A DNA stretch of 64,000 bases from Halichoerus grypus (lineage: Eukaryota; Chordata; Mammalia; Carnivora; Phocidae). The DNA is taken from positions 144,938,262 to 145,002,261 of the forward strand of contig NC_135718.1 of NCBI RefSeq assembly GCF_964656455.1, in the 5' to 3' direction. The notes under the pieces are model-generated. The model searched no databases. It saw only the letters and a list, made by a program, of their open reading frames with translations, and was not told where the DNA came from. Positions 46,831 through 56,885 of the stretch are shown one piece after another (position 1 is the stretch's first letter; every line of letters starts with the position of its first letter). A program made the translations under genes and the position numbers.

Positions 46831-47340
46831 TGATCAGGCTGGTGCATAGATCAGTGCCACACACTAGATTTTGGGTGTATTTTGGTCTGTTATAAGAAAG
46901 TGCCTCCCAAAATTTTAAAGAAAGAAAAACTTATATATGTACAAAAATAAGGGTTAATACGATGAAGGGATGGAATATGACTGTAAAGATGAAAATTATA
47001 AAAAATTTTATAAAAGGAATTGATAAGATAAGAAGTTGTTTGAAAAAAGAAAGAAGAGGATTTAGCAAAAAACAAAGCAATGTGATCAGGCAGAAGACTA
47101 GAGCAAAGCCATACACTAGAGATTTAGGGTATATTTTGATCTGTTAGAAGAAACTGTATCTCAAAATTTTAAAGAGAGAACAACTTATATATATATGCCA
47201 AAAATAAGGGTAAGTACTATGAAGGGATAGAATATGACTCTAAAAATGAAAAATAAAAATGTTTTTTAAAAAAGGGATTGATAAGATGTTGGTTGAAAAA
47301 GGGAAAAAGAAAAATTCAAAAAAAAAATACAGTTAAAAAA
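46831..47340 (-). repeat. 252-bp tandem duplication in L1 5' UTR
   Basis: Two diverged copies. Copy 1 starts at 46831 and copy 2 at 47083; both open with TGATCAGG on the plus strand. They share 'acactaga', 'gtatattttg'-type text, 'caaaattttaaag', 'aacttatatat', 'aaaaataagggt', 'atgaagggat' and 'attgataagat'. Copy 2 fades near 47340. The copies differ at many places, so the duplication predates this insertion. Confidence 0.85.
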
Positions 47341-47633
47341 ATTAACTTTGAAAGACTAAAGAATCATGGTAAAAAAGCCAAGGATTCTATGTGCATTATT
47401 CCCCCAGCGCCGGAGTTCTGCCGTTCTCATTGATCGGTAAACTTGGTCTTGGCTGGCTGTTCTCGCTGATCTTCTGGGGGAGGGGCCTGTTGCCGTGGTT
47501 CCCAAAAGTCTTTGCCGGAGGCAGAATTGCCCCGCCCTTGCCCGGTCCGGGCTAAGTAATCTGCTCGGGTTTGCCCTCGGGAGCTTTTGTTCCCTGCGAG
47601 CTTTCCGTACAGCTTTGGAGGCGGAGAGTGAAA

Positions 47634-48149
47634 ATGGCGGCCTCCCAATCTCCACCCCAGAGGAGCCGAGAACTGGGGGCCCCGCTCCTCAGTGCGCCCC
47701 CAGAGAAAAGTGGTCAGTCACTCCCGTCTCCCCAGTCTCTGGCCACACTCCGTGCTCACCCGGCCTGTGACCGAGCATTTCTGTCTCTGGCACACGACCC
47801 TGTATGGAGTCTCCAAACCCAGCAGATCCCTGCGGTGCGCTCCCGCGCCACTCCTCCTGGGGGAGGAAGGGGAGTCTCCCTGGATCTGTCGCTTGTTGGG
47901 TCCCTGCTGGAGGAGCAGTGGCCCGACTGTGCCACGGATCACGGTTTATGGCAACCCCGAGCTGAGAGCCCGCGCCTGGGCTCCGTCTCTGCAGCCGGCT
48001 TCCCCGCTCCGATACCTGGGAGCTCTGCCGCACTCAGGCGCCCCCAGTCCTTCTGTGACCCCGAGGGTCCTGAGACCACAGTGTCCCGCGAGGGTTCCAC
48101 CCCCCGCTTAGCCACTGGAGCGACGTCCCTCAGCGGAGCCGACTTATAG
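47634..48149 (+). other. Antisense ORF in the L1 5' UTR (171 codons)
   Basis: Opposite in orientation to the L1. The ATG at 47634 lies in AAAATGGCGG, a strong Kozak context that is also a YY1 motif, and opens a 171-codon frame starting MAASQSPPQRSREL. The frame is rich in Pro, Ser, Arg and Ala, as expected for GC-rich DNA, and has no recognisable domain. Other frames across the same block are also open (47692-48111 on plus, 47689-48033 on minus), which argues for composition and not coding. Primate L1 has a short antisense ORF0 in its 5' UTR, so a parallel is possible but unproven. Confidence 0.3.
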
Positions 48150-48432
48150 AAGTTCTGATTTTGTGCTCCGCGGCTCTATCACTTGCCAGAAGCGGCTGAC
48201 GGAGGCCCCTCCCCCGCCATCTATCCTCCCGAATATCGCCTCGGATTCACTTCTCCGCACGTCCTACCTTCCAGTAAGTGGTCGCTTTTCTGTTCAGAGT
48301 TGTTGCTATTCTTTTCTTCGATCTCCTGTTGAGTTCGTAGGTGTTCAGAATGGTTTGATCCCTATCCAGCTGAATTCCTGGGACCAGACGAAATCCAGGT
48401 CTCCTGCTCCTCTGCCATCTTGCTCCACCCCC

Positions 48433-48443
48433 CACTTACTGTA
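48433..48443. repeat. Target-site duplication of full-length L1, right copy
   Basis: CACTTACTGTA, identical to 41376-41386. Confidence 0.9.
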
Positions 48444-48520
48444 ATGTTTTTGAAGTTCATTTATATCGTTACTTGTATCACTCATACATTCCTTTTTATT
48501 GCTGAATAGTCTCGCTATAG

Positions 48521-48960
48521 GTTATATTCATTTCCTAGGGCTGATATAACAAATCACATGTGGTTTAAACAACAGAAATTTATTATTTCATGTTCTGGAG
48601 GGTAGAAGTCTGAAATCAAGATGTTGGTAAGGCCATGCTCTCTCTCTGAAGGCTTAAAGGGAGAATCCTTCCTTTCCTTCCTGGCTGCGTATGGGTGCCG
48701 GCAATCCTAGGCATTCCTTGGTTTGTGGCAGCATAACCCCAATCAGTTTCCATGACCATCTTCCCTCTGTGTTTGCCTCCAAATTTCTCTCTTTTTATAA
48801 GGATGTCCATCATTGGATTAGGGCCCATCCTATTCAAGGGTGACCTCTTTTTACCTGATCATCTGCAGAGAACCTACTTCCAAATAAGGTCATATTCACC
48901 GGTTCAGGATGGACATGAATCGTGAATTTGGGGGGAAACTATTGAGCCCAGGACCTAGGC
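48521..48960 (-). mobile_element. Solo LTR of ERVL-MaLR type in L1M
   Basis: 'ttcctagggctgatataac', 'aaacaacagaaatttatt', 'gaagtctgaaatcaagatg', 'ccatcattggattagggcc', 'aaataaggtcatattcac' and 'gtgaatttggggggaaac' follow the complement of a MaLR LTR. L1M sequence is in register on its two sides. Confidence 0.82.
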
Positions 48961-49486
48961 ATATACTACATTTTTGTTCATCCATTCACCACTTGCTGAA
49001 TGTTTGGGTTATTTCCAGCTTTGGTTATTACAAATATTCTCATGGAAAACTTTGTGTGGACGTATGGTTTCATTTCTCTTGAGTAGATATCTAAGAGAGG
49101 ATTTGTTGACTCATATGATAAGTATGTATTTAACTTTTTAGGAAATATTCACATATTCTATTTCTACACATGATTGTCATATTTGGTATTATCATTCTTT
49201 TTTGATACAGTATAAAGTCATATCTTATTTTATTTGCAGTGCCCTGGCTGATTAATGGTCTTGAGCTGCTTTACATGTGCCATTAACTATTCATATATAT
49301 ATTCTCCGATAAAATATCTACTCAAATATTTGACAGTTTTAAAATTAGTATCTTTATTAAATTGAAATTTTTCTTTATATAGTCTAGACACAAGTCTTTT
49401 ATGAGATATGTGATTTGCAAATATTCTCTTTCATTCCATGATTTTTCTCATTTTCTTAATGGTTATTTTGAAGAATGAAACTTTAA

Positions 49487-49549
49487 AATTTTGATGAAGT
49501 CAAAATTATTTATTATTTATTTATTTATTATTTTGACTTCATCAAAATT
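49487..49549. repeat. Perfect 20-bp inverted repeat, 23-bp spacer
   Basis: The left arm AATTTTGATGAAGTCAAAAT (49487-49506) and right arm ATTTTGACTTCATCAAAATT (49530-49549) are exact reverse complements, separated by an AT-rich (TTTA)-like spacer. The left arm is normal L1M text. The right arm and spacer look inserted. Confidence 0.95.
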
Positions 49550-49975
49550 ATCATTTTTTAAGGCTCATAGTTTTGGTATCATAGCTGAGAACTTTTTGCC
49601 TAACATAAGATCACAGAGATTTTCTCCTATGTTTTCTTCTAGAAGTTTTATAATTTGAGCTGTTATATCTAGGACTATGATCCATTTGAGTTTATTTATT
49701 TATTTTTTTGTATGGTTTGAAGTAAGAGATTAAAGTTCTTTTTCTTACCTGTGGATATTCAATTGTTCCAGCACTGGTTATTGAATAGCCTATTCTCACC
49801 TCATTAAATTGCCTTGGCCCCTTGATAAAAAATCATTTGACTATAAATTAAAGGTTTATTTTTGTGTCATTAATGTATATATCTATCTTTATAGCATACC
49901 ATACTGTCTAGACTACTGCAGCTTTATTGTCTTTCAAAATATGATTGATATACCTTGAGATAGGAGTGTGGGTGA

Positions 49976-51199
49976 GGAAGTTGTAAGTAAGGGGATGGAA
50001 GGAATGGCTGGGGGGTTGCCCTCTCTTTTTCTCTCCCTGAACTCCATTAATCTACCCACAAAAGACCAGGACTTAGACTGACCCAGGATTTATCCTGGAC
50101 TGCTGATAAACTGGCATGGGGCTTAGAGTAAGGAAAAGGGAATCTTTGGTGGCAGTAAGTCAAGAAGAGACATGAGGATGGGGCACCTGGTATGGGAGAG
50201 GGTGTTTTTCCCATGTTAGAAAGGATCAGAAGACCACATCTCCATGGAAACATGCTAGGACAGTGTTGGAGAGCACCAGTTGTGATAGAGGGAATATTTA
50301 CCATCATATTTAACCACGTAAGATATAGCGCCATGCCCATGAGATTCAACCTTATCTCCAATATGGTTTACAAAATTGGGAAAAAAAATCTTTCACAGAC
50401 ACAGGCTGTGCTATGTTGTTGATCACAGTGGAGATCAGCTGAGAAGGTACGAATGGGGTCCTACAACTCTATTGCCAATAGTCAAAAAGCAAATCTTTGT
50501 CCTACTGTTCAAGGTCCAAGGTCTCCTCCTTCCGCCCTCCACCTCTTCCTCTAGTTTCCTTCCTTCCTGCCTACCTGCCAATCTTATTCCACAGAAGATC
50601 TGAGTTAGTTATTGAAGGAAACACATGCTTTTCATTCCCTGATACTGGTGGCTACTGACAGGGGTTTTTCAGTACTTAGAATACCCATCAGTGGGGATGA
50701 GTTCTAATGTCCTCTCCCTGCTGGGTTCTTTCGTCAGACAAGGATTTTGGAGTACGGTCTCCTAAAAGTGCTTCAGATACTTCATGATGGGCTTTTTCTA
50801 CTCAAGTCACCACCTGCTCTACAAGGAGAGTGGCTATCCATTTAGTTTCCTAACTTGCTTGTACTCCAATTTGTTACAGAGGCAGAGCCCCTGGAAATCA
50901 TGGAAACCTTGATGAGACTCCACACTTTCTATGGAACAGTGTCTGATAACATGTTTATTTTGTTTTTTATTTATATATTATAAATATATAAATATAAATA
51001 TGTTCATTTATTTCCACGGTGTGACTGAAGAGCAGTCTTAACAGCAGATGATGTGACTATCACATATGCATGTAGGATAAAATCACAATCGTAAGCACAA
51101 ATTTTCACCAAATGAACAAGCTGTTGAACTAACTGAAATTTTCTGCACACTTTTTGTGGGGAACTCTCAGCAGTGTTTGGTTAAATAAATAATAAAGGA
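49976..51199. other. Unique sequence, no gene seen
   Basis: Bases 50030-50600 have longer overlapping ORFs on both strands, but no recognisable domain. An AT-only tract lies at about 50965-51000. No transposon identified. Confidence 0.4.
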
Positions 51200-51440
51200 T
51201 AACCTATGTTGGTTGTTACATTCTATGCTACACACTGTGCTAAGTACTTCCTGTGTATGATTTAGTTTAATATTCTCGCCAATCTTGTGAAGTAGGTTTA
51301 TTACTCCCACTTTACAAATGAAACAATGGAGGCTTATAAAGTTGGTGTAACTGGTCCTAGATGACAGAGCTAGTGTGTCAGAACTGGTATTTGAAATCTC
51401 GTCCACCACACAACGAAGCTGAGTTCTTGACCATAATGGT
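51200..51440 (-). repeat. MIR SINE (antisense), nearly full length
   Basis: 'acactgtgctaagtacttcc', 'ctcgccaatcttgtgaag', 'cactttacaaatgaaacaa' and 'atgacagagctagtgtgtc' follow the complement of MIR in order. Confidence 0.85.
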
Positions 51441-53734
51441 TTGTGATGTCATTGGATGAAGGCAGCGATCCATGTTTTACTTGGTGGGAAACAGACAAAT
51501 TGAAGTGGTCTAGTGGATTTTTCAGCGAGCGTCTTTATTCCTTGTCCTCTCTGTCAGTCTTCATGGAAGGAATCAAAGGTATTTAAAGATAACTTAGGGA
51601 GCTACGTCTGGAAAAATTTCTTTCAAGATGACCAGATCTATCATCTTGAGCAAATCGTTTTTAGAAAATATCTCACTTCTGAGAATCCTTTATGAAAATG
51701 TGTGTTGCCTCTAAATTCTCTGACCATATAAACTTTTGATTGCTGCTGGGAAGGACAGAGAGTCAGGAAAGACGGTCATTTGTCCCTTCTTTGAGTGTCT
51801 TTCATTCTCTTGGTGGTCACCAGAGGCCACAGGGAGACCCAGTTGACCTGTAGGCAGGCTGCTTCTAGACAAGGGCATCACTCCCAGGATTTTGTCCTTG
51901 CAGAAACAGACGACGTTGCTCTATCTGCCACAAGAATGTGGCTCTAGTGTCTCTCTTTTTAGGGTTCCCTCGATTTTCAAATAAGTGTAATTTTCAAACC
52001 TGCATTCCAAAAGAATTTTTTTTTCAGGAATGCTTTTGTATTTAACACCTCTGTGAACTCTGTGACCATACACACTCATCTGGAAGGTCTATGCTGAGGT
52101 GACTGAGCAGGCTGCCAGATTCAGCCTCTGAACCCTAGCATTTCTGCATTATAAATGCTCTTCTTCCCTGACAGCTGGAATTAAATATTCAGAGGCATTT
52201 GGCTTAGACTGGAATTTCCTAGTCAAACCTTAGTCACCTCTCCACACACGGAATCTCTAACCCAGGAAAGGATGTTTGTTGGAAACCAGGAAATCAACCT
52301 GAGGGACTTTAGTCCTGATGTGCCAAGTCAGAGCTAGGTTCTGTTAGCTGTCTTGAGGAGAGCATGAGCTTGCTGTGGTGTTGGCTCAACAAAGGCTGTT
52401 GTTGGAGTGTTCTCAACAGGCATTTTTCCATGCGGTAAGCTCCTCTTGTAGGTAATGTCCCGAGTAAACTGTTCTTGAGATTAATTGTCAAGTCCAAACA
52501 TACAATGATATTTGGTCGTCACCATATGTAGTTTCTGTACATGTGTGGGCTCAGTCTCTTAAAGCATTGATTTAAGATTTAAAAGTTTACCGAGCTTAAC
52601 CAGTATTTGCTATTTTTGTCTGCTTAGTACCTCTATTACTTTTTTGGGTAACTCCTCTCACCTGGTTCTAGCAGTCAGGAGCAGGTTTATTATAGCTACG
52701 CCCCATCCCAGACCCAGCCAAGCTGGGGGCAGTAATCCAGACTGGGCCAATCATGGTGGCCAGTCAAGGAGAAGACTGTGACTCAAGCAGGGCCAGATTA
52801 CTACCCTGGATTAACAAAGAGAAGTGCACTTTCTACTAAGAGGATATGAATCTAGGGCTAGATATAGCCATTTATTCTGCAGCATAGTGCCTGTCTACGG
52901 AGAGAAACCAACATATAAAAGGAAGAAGCAGCAGATGGTAGAGTGAGATAAAGTCTTGACTACATGGTTTAGGTCCCAAAAGACATGCCTAAAATCTTCC
53001 CAGGTCCATAAGCCCAATTCCACTTTCTGCTTAATCAAGTTTGACTTTAGTTTCTGTTACTTAATAAGCAAAAGTGCCATTATTAATACACTGTATCTAC
53101 TATGTACCAGGTACTGTTCAGCTAAAGGAGAGACAATGATGAATAAGACAGTCTAGTATCATAACTAGCAAAACTGAAATATAGATGAAAGACTATGGAA
53201 AAATAGTGGAGAAAGAGTTTGTGCTTTATAGTTATTGAGAGTTTTTGAACACAGAAGCTAAATGGTACGATCTGTGTTTACACTCTGGGTGACCAAAATG
53301 TGTTAAGGCCTTCGGACCAAAGTGAGATTCTGGTCCTTGACAGCCAGATCTGTCAATATGGAGGGCTTCCTGGGGTTGTAGCATTCTTTTGGCTAGGTAT
53401 GTTTTGAATTCATGTCCCAGTTCTGTTTCTTAACATAGCATTCATATAAGTTTATAATAATCTTTTTTTTTTTTTTAGCCCTCACCTATCCAGACTTTGT
53501 ATCTAAGAATTTAAATTCTATACTCAAGTAAGAATTGCTTTTCTTCCTGAGCATTTTATTTGCTTCTGTCTGTTGATTTCTAGCTATGTAGTGTATTTCT
53601 TGAGGCTTGATGATAGGCCCATGCTAATCACCAAATGAAATACTATTATCAAGAACATTGAAAACAGCGACTACATTTTGCTGATTTTTTATGTAACAGC
53701 ACTGTGCTTTCTAATGTGTTACAAGTTCCCAATG
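51441..53734. other. Unique sequence, no gene seen
   Basis: About 2.3 kb with only a short L2-like piece at about 53080-53160 ('tactatgtaccaggtactg', 'aatgatgaataagacagtc') and a T-run near 53463-53478. Nothing recognisable as a gene. Confidence 0.45.
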
Positions 53735-54270
53735 TGTTACTTTGCCATCGCTGCTGTAATAAATTACCAGAAATTTAATGGCTTAAGACAACAGAAATGT
53801 GTTATTTTTTAGTTCTGAAGGTCAGAAGCCAAAAGTCAGTGTCACAGGGCTAAAGTCAAGGTGTTAGCAGGGCTGGATCTTTGTGGGGGCTCTAGGGGAG
53901 AATCAGTTTCTTCACCTTTTTGAACTTTTGGAAGCCACCTGCATCCCTTGGCTCCCTGCATTCTTTGGCTCTTGGCTCCTTCCTCGATGTTCAAAGCCAG
54001 CAGCCAGCATGTTCCATCTGTGTATGACCTCTGTGTCCACTGGCACATATCTGTACGTGCCTCTGACTCTCCTGCTGCTCTCTTACTGGCTAGGACCCCT
54101 GTGGTTATGTTAGGCTCACCTAGGCAACCCAGGATAATCTCCCCATCTCAAGGTCTTTAACTTAATTACATTTACAATGTCCTTTTTGCCATGTTAGGTT
54201 ATATATTCACAGGTTTTAGATTAAGACATGGACATTGTTGGTAGGGGGGGATTATTGTTAACCATGAAAA
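53735..54270 (-). mobile_element. Solo LTR, MaLR/MLT1-like (antisense)
   Basis: 'gccatcgctgctgtaataaa', 'tggcttaagacaacagaaat', 'agtcaaggtgttagcagg', 'catctgtgtatgacctctg' and 'ttaattacatttacaatg' follow the complement of a MaLR-like LTR. The ORFs crossing it are incidental. Confidence 0.7.
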
Positions 54271-55094
54271 ATATCCTATTGGATGATTTATTTTAATGAG
54301 TTGATGTATAACTGATGGGTTATTAACTAGGAGTTACTAAGATGGGCTTCCTGATCTTAATGTTCATTAAAATATTCACAGAGCCATTTCACTCTTTATT
54401 ATAGTGATGGAGGTGGCCTGCATGAGTTAAAGATCCAAATTTGAGGTAAGGATGTAGTAGTAAACTTGCTTTTAGCAAATAACCACATTAAAAATTATAA
54501 CCTCTAGTTTTAAATAATTGTTAAGAAATTATAAGATGTCCACCTCAAAATTTGTAAACCTCTATTGTTTCATGTACCATGATCGTATGTCCTGGTTTTC
54601 AGGGCACAGCCCCGATTTTGATAATATGTTAAATGATTACCCTATTCATACCCTGATAGGTCAAATCCCATAACGTAGTTTTGAAAATAGTCTTCCCTAA
54701 TCACAATACTGTGAGATTTAGTCATGCTAATGAGCCCAATCATTTTCTTCTGTTGTAGTTCCTTCATTTAATTCAGGGGAGTCTAAAATCCTACATAAGT
54801 TTTCACACAATTAGCATGTCTCATGAAAAACTAGGTGGAAATACACTGGAAGGAGAGTTTGAGTCCTGGTTGCTTTTATAAATTAACATCAGCAAATACC
54901 AAGGGGTCACTCTCAATATTAGAGGGTGGAGCAAGCAACTTTGCTTTACAAAATAGGTGTATAACTCAAAATTAGCATGCAATTTACATGTCATAAATCA
55001 GATATTTTAAAAAACACCAGAAGATTTTCATTGTAAAAGGAGTAACGAACCCTTCATGGTTTTGATTGTGTTGGGATTTTCCTAAACTAGGTCC
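54271..55094. other. Unique sequence, no gene seen
   Basis: AT-rich, non-repetitive to the eye. Confidence 0.4.
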
Positions 55095-56010
55095 TGGATA
55101 CATTTCTATTCCTTCGGATATTTATTCAGTGCCTACTCTGTTGTGGCCATCCTGTTGGGTGCCGAGAAAGAAATCTGGGACAGAATATTTTGCATGATGT
55201 AATATTGTAGCTTCCTCTGGAATGTTATTGGTATAATTGATGAAAATGCTTTGGCACTGCTGACTCTCCCAGCTGACCATGAATTAGGAGCTAAATAATC
55301 ACATATTTATTTTAAATAAGTATCTAGTTAGGAGCTAACTAATCAGATACTTCTTTTAAATAAGTAGTCAGATATTTATTTATGTTTCATTCTTTTCTCT
55401 CTAAGAGAGATATATTTGAATGGAATTTTTGGGAAAATTTCTTTCCTTGGGGAAAATTTGGGAAAACTCTGATGCATGTGGTCAACTTGTTGGGGAAGCT
55501 GTTTTAACAACAGAAAGAGGACAGTTTAGTCCTCAAGGAGCACATGGTCTAGTTGTGAGGGACAGATGTGTGAACTTGTGATTGAAAATCAGAGCAATAT
55601 AAAAATTATGCTGGCTGTCCACCCAGGGTGTCCTAGGAGCACAGAGGCTGGGGTTCAAAATCTGACATACAGATCTTCTAAATATTTCTGGAGGAAGCAA
55701 TGCCCTCCCTGAGTATGCGAAGATAAATGTGAACTGGTCAGGTGAAGATGGTGGGAGGGGCATCCCATGCAAAGGACCATATATTCTAATTCAATGAAGT
55801 AAGAAACAGTATGGCTTGCATTTCTGTGTGGCTGAGCAAAGGTGTATAAGCAGAGAGATAAGAGATTGGGACAAAGAGGTCTTGAAGAGCCTCACACAGC
55901 TAACTAAGGAATTCAGCTTTCCAGAAAAGCTGGGGAAGTGGCTCATTTGGAGAATGTCCAATATAGGGAAATGATTTTATCACATTTGTATTTTAAGAGA
56001 TTGTCACATG
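55095..56010 (-). repeat. L2 LINE remnant (antisense), interrupted
   Basis: 'tttattcagtgcctactctg' and 'ctgttgggtgccgagaaag' at 55120-55180, then 'cctcaaggagcacatggtc' at 55530, 'ggaagcaatgccctccctg' at 55690, 'gcttgcatttctgtgtgg' and 'gagcctcacacagctaac'. The order fits the complement of L2 read from its 3' end inward. Bases 55200-55520 do not fit and may be an insertion or an unaligned part. Confidence 0.6.
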
Positions 56011-56704
56011 AGCTCAATGGATAATGGATGGAGACTGATAATAGATAGAAACATGAGATCTTCAGTTCAGCTGAGGGTCTGGCTGGGAGGTGAGGAGAAT
56101 CTAAACCAGGGCAGCGGTAGTGGGGATAGGAAGGAAAAAAGGATATTTCATGTTGGGTAAAATACACAATCATATAGCAATTTGATTTTTGTATGGTAGA
56201 AAAGTGGTTATTATTTATTTAGAAAGAAGATCATTTGTAAAAATCATCTCTGATCATAAAAGAAGATTATTTTCAAAGTGAAAAGGCATCTGTCTTCTAA
56301 TGTCTGATGTCAGTGGCATCTCTATGGTGCTGGCACAGGACACCACAGGGAATGTGGTGTTATTCAGTAAATCTTTGAAATTTCAATTTGGGTAAGAAAC
56401 ATACAGTTTAGCTGTGTTTTGGTCAGTTCTCTGGATATGGCCATACACGGAGCTTTCTTGTGACGGGGAGATATGTTATCCTAGAAAGAGTAAGGCCTAA
56501 GAATGAGAAGACCCTGGTGGTGGTCCTCTCCTAGCTTCCCTATGAGATTGATCCCAGACATTCTGAGATTCTGTTTCCCCAACCATTCAAAAAGGGATTA
56601 TGATACCTGTCCTGGGCCTCACAAGGCTCTTAGGAGAGTAAACATAAGCCAACAAACAAACAAACAAAAAATGGCTTCGAATATTATCAGGTGTTAGATT
56701 GGGA
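56011..56704. other. Unique sequence, no gene seen
   Basis: Nothing recognisable. A short (CAAA)n run lies at about 56653-56669. Confidence 0.45.
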
Positions 56705-56885
56705 GGCGGTGTGCTATTGAAAGATGATGGGCTTTGACTTCGTTAGATATGGGTTCAAATCCCAGCTGGAAATAACAAAGGGGCAAATTGCTTATCCCCT
56801 TTGAGTTGTAGTTTCATCTGTATAATGGATATAAATAGCATCCATTTCAAGGCTTGCATGAAGTAACATGTGTAAAAGAAGTCCA
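56705..56885 (+). repeat. MIR SINE
   Basis: 'gatgggctttgacttcgtt', 'atgggttcaaatcccagc', 'gggcaaattgcttatccc', 'gtagtttcatctgtataatg' and 'catttcaaggcttgcatg' follow MIR from head to core. Confidence 0.85.

Larger units (their letters stand above)
41387..48432 (-). mobile_element. Full-length L1 retrotransposon, inactivated
   Basis: About 7.05 kb on the minus strand. In order: 5' UTR (48432-46618), ORF1 remnant (46617-45737), a short spacer, ORF2 remnant (45655-41848), a 3' UTR and a short A-tail (complement TTTTTT at 41388-41393). The 11-bp perfect duplication CACTTACTGTA on both sides and the intact 5' end (GGGGGTGGAGCAAGATGGC) show a complete retrotransposition event. Multiple stops and frameshifts mean it can no longer encode its proteins. 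It is far less diverged than the L1M copies nearby, so it is the youngest large insertion in the window. It sits inside an older L1M. Confidence 0.96.
46618..48432 (-). promoter_or_regulatory. L1 5' UTR and internal promoter, CpG-rich
   Basis: In mammals the L1 5' UTR carries an internal pol II promoter. Here the first bases read GGGGGTGGAGCAAGATGGC. The CAAGATGGC word (48414-48422 on the plus strand as GCCATCTTG) is a YY1 site at L1 nucleotides 11-19, almost the position used in human L1 to set the transcription start. A second YY1-type word, AAAATGGCGGC, lies at 47631-47641 in the opposite sense, and a GC box at 47530-47537. Bases about 47400-48250 are rich in CpG. The ORF1-proximal 800 bases are AT-rich and contain a tandem duplication. 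At about 1.8 kb it is roughly twice the length of the human L1 5' UTR. Confidence 0.85.
48444..49975 (-). mobile_element. Old L1M (antisense), right of the young L1
   Basis: Continues the element at 41086-41386: 'attcctttttattgctgaat', then an LTR (48521-48960), then 'actacatttttgttcatcc', 'catatgataagtatgtatt' and complement ORF2 phrases ('tctcctatgttttcttctag', 'gatccatttgagttta', 'ggttattgaatagcct', 'gcataccatactgtctag'). No ORF remains. It contains a hairpin-forming inverted repeat at 49487-49549. Confidence 0.82.

Noticed and set aside
47689..48111. Other long ORFs across the L1 5' UTR (47692-48111 plus, 47689-48033 minus)
   Set aside because: Stop codons are rare in this GC-rich stretch in several frames. 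They lack a strong start context and any domain.
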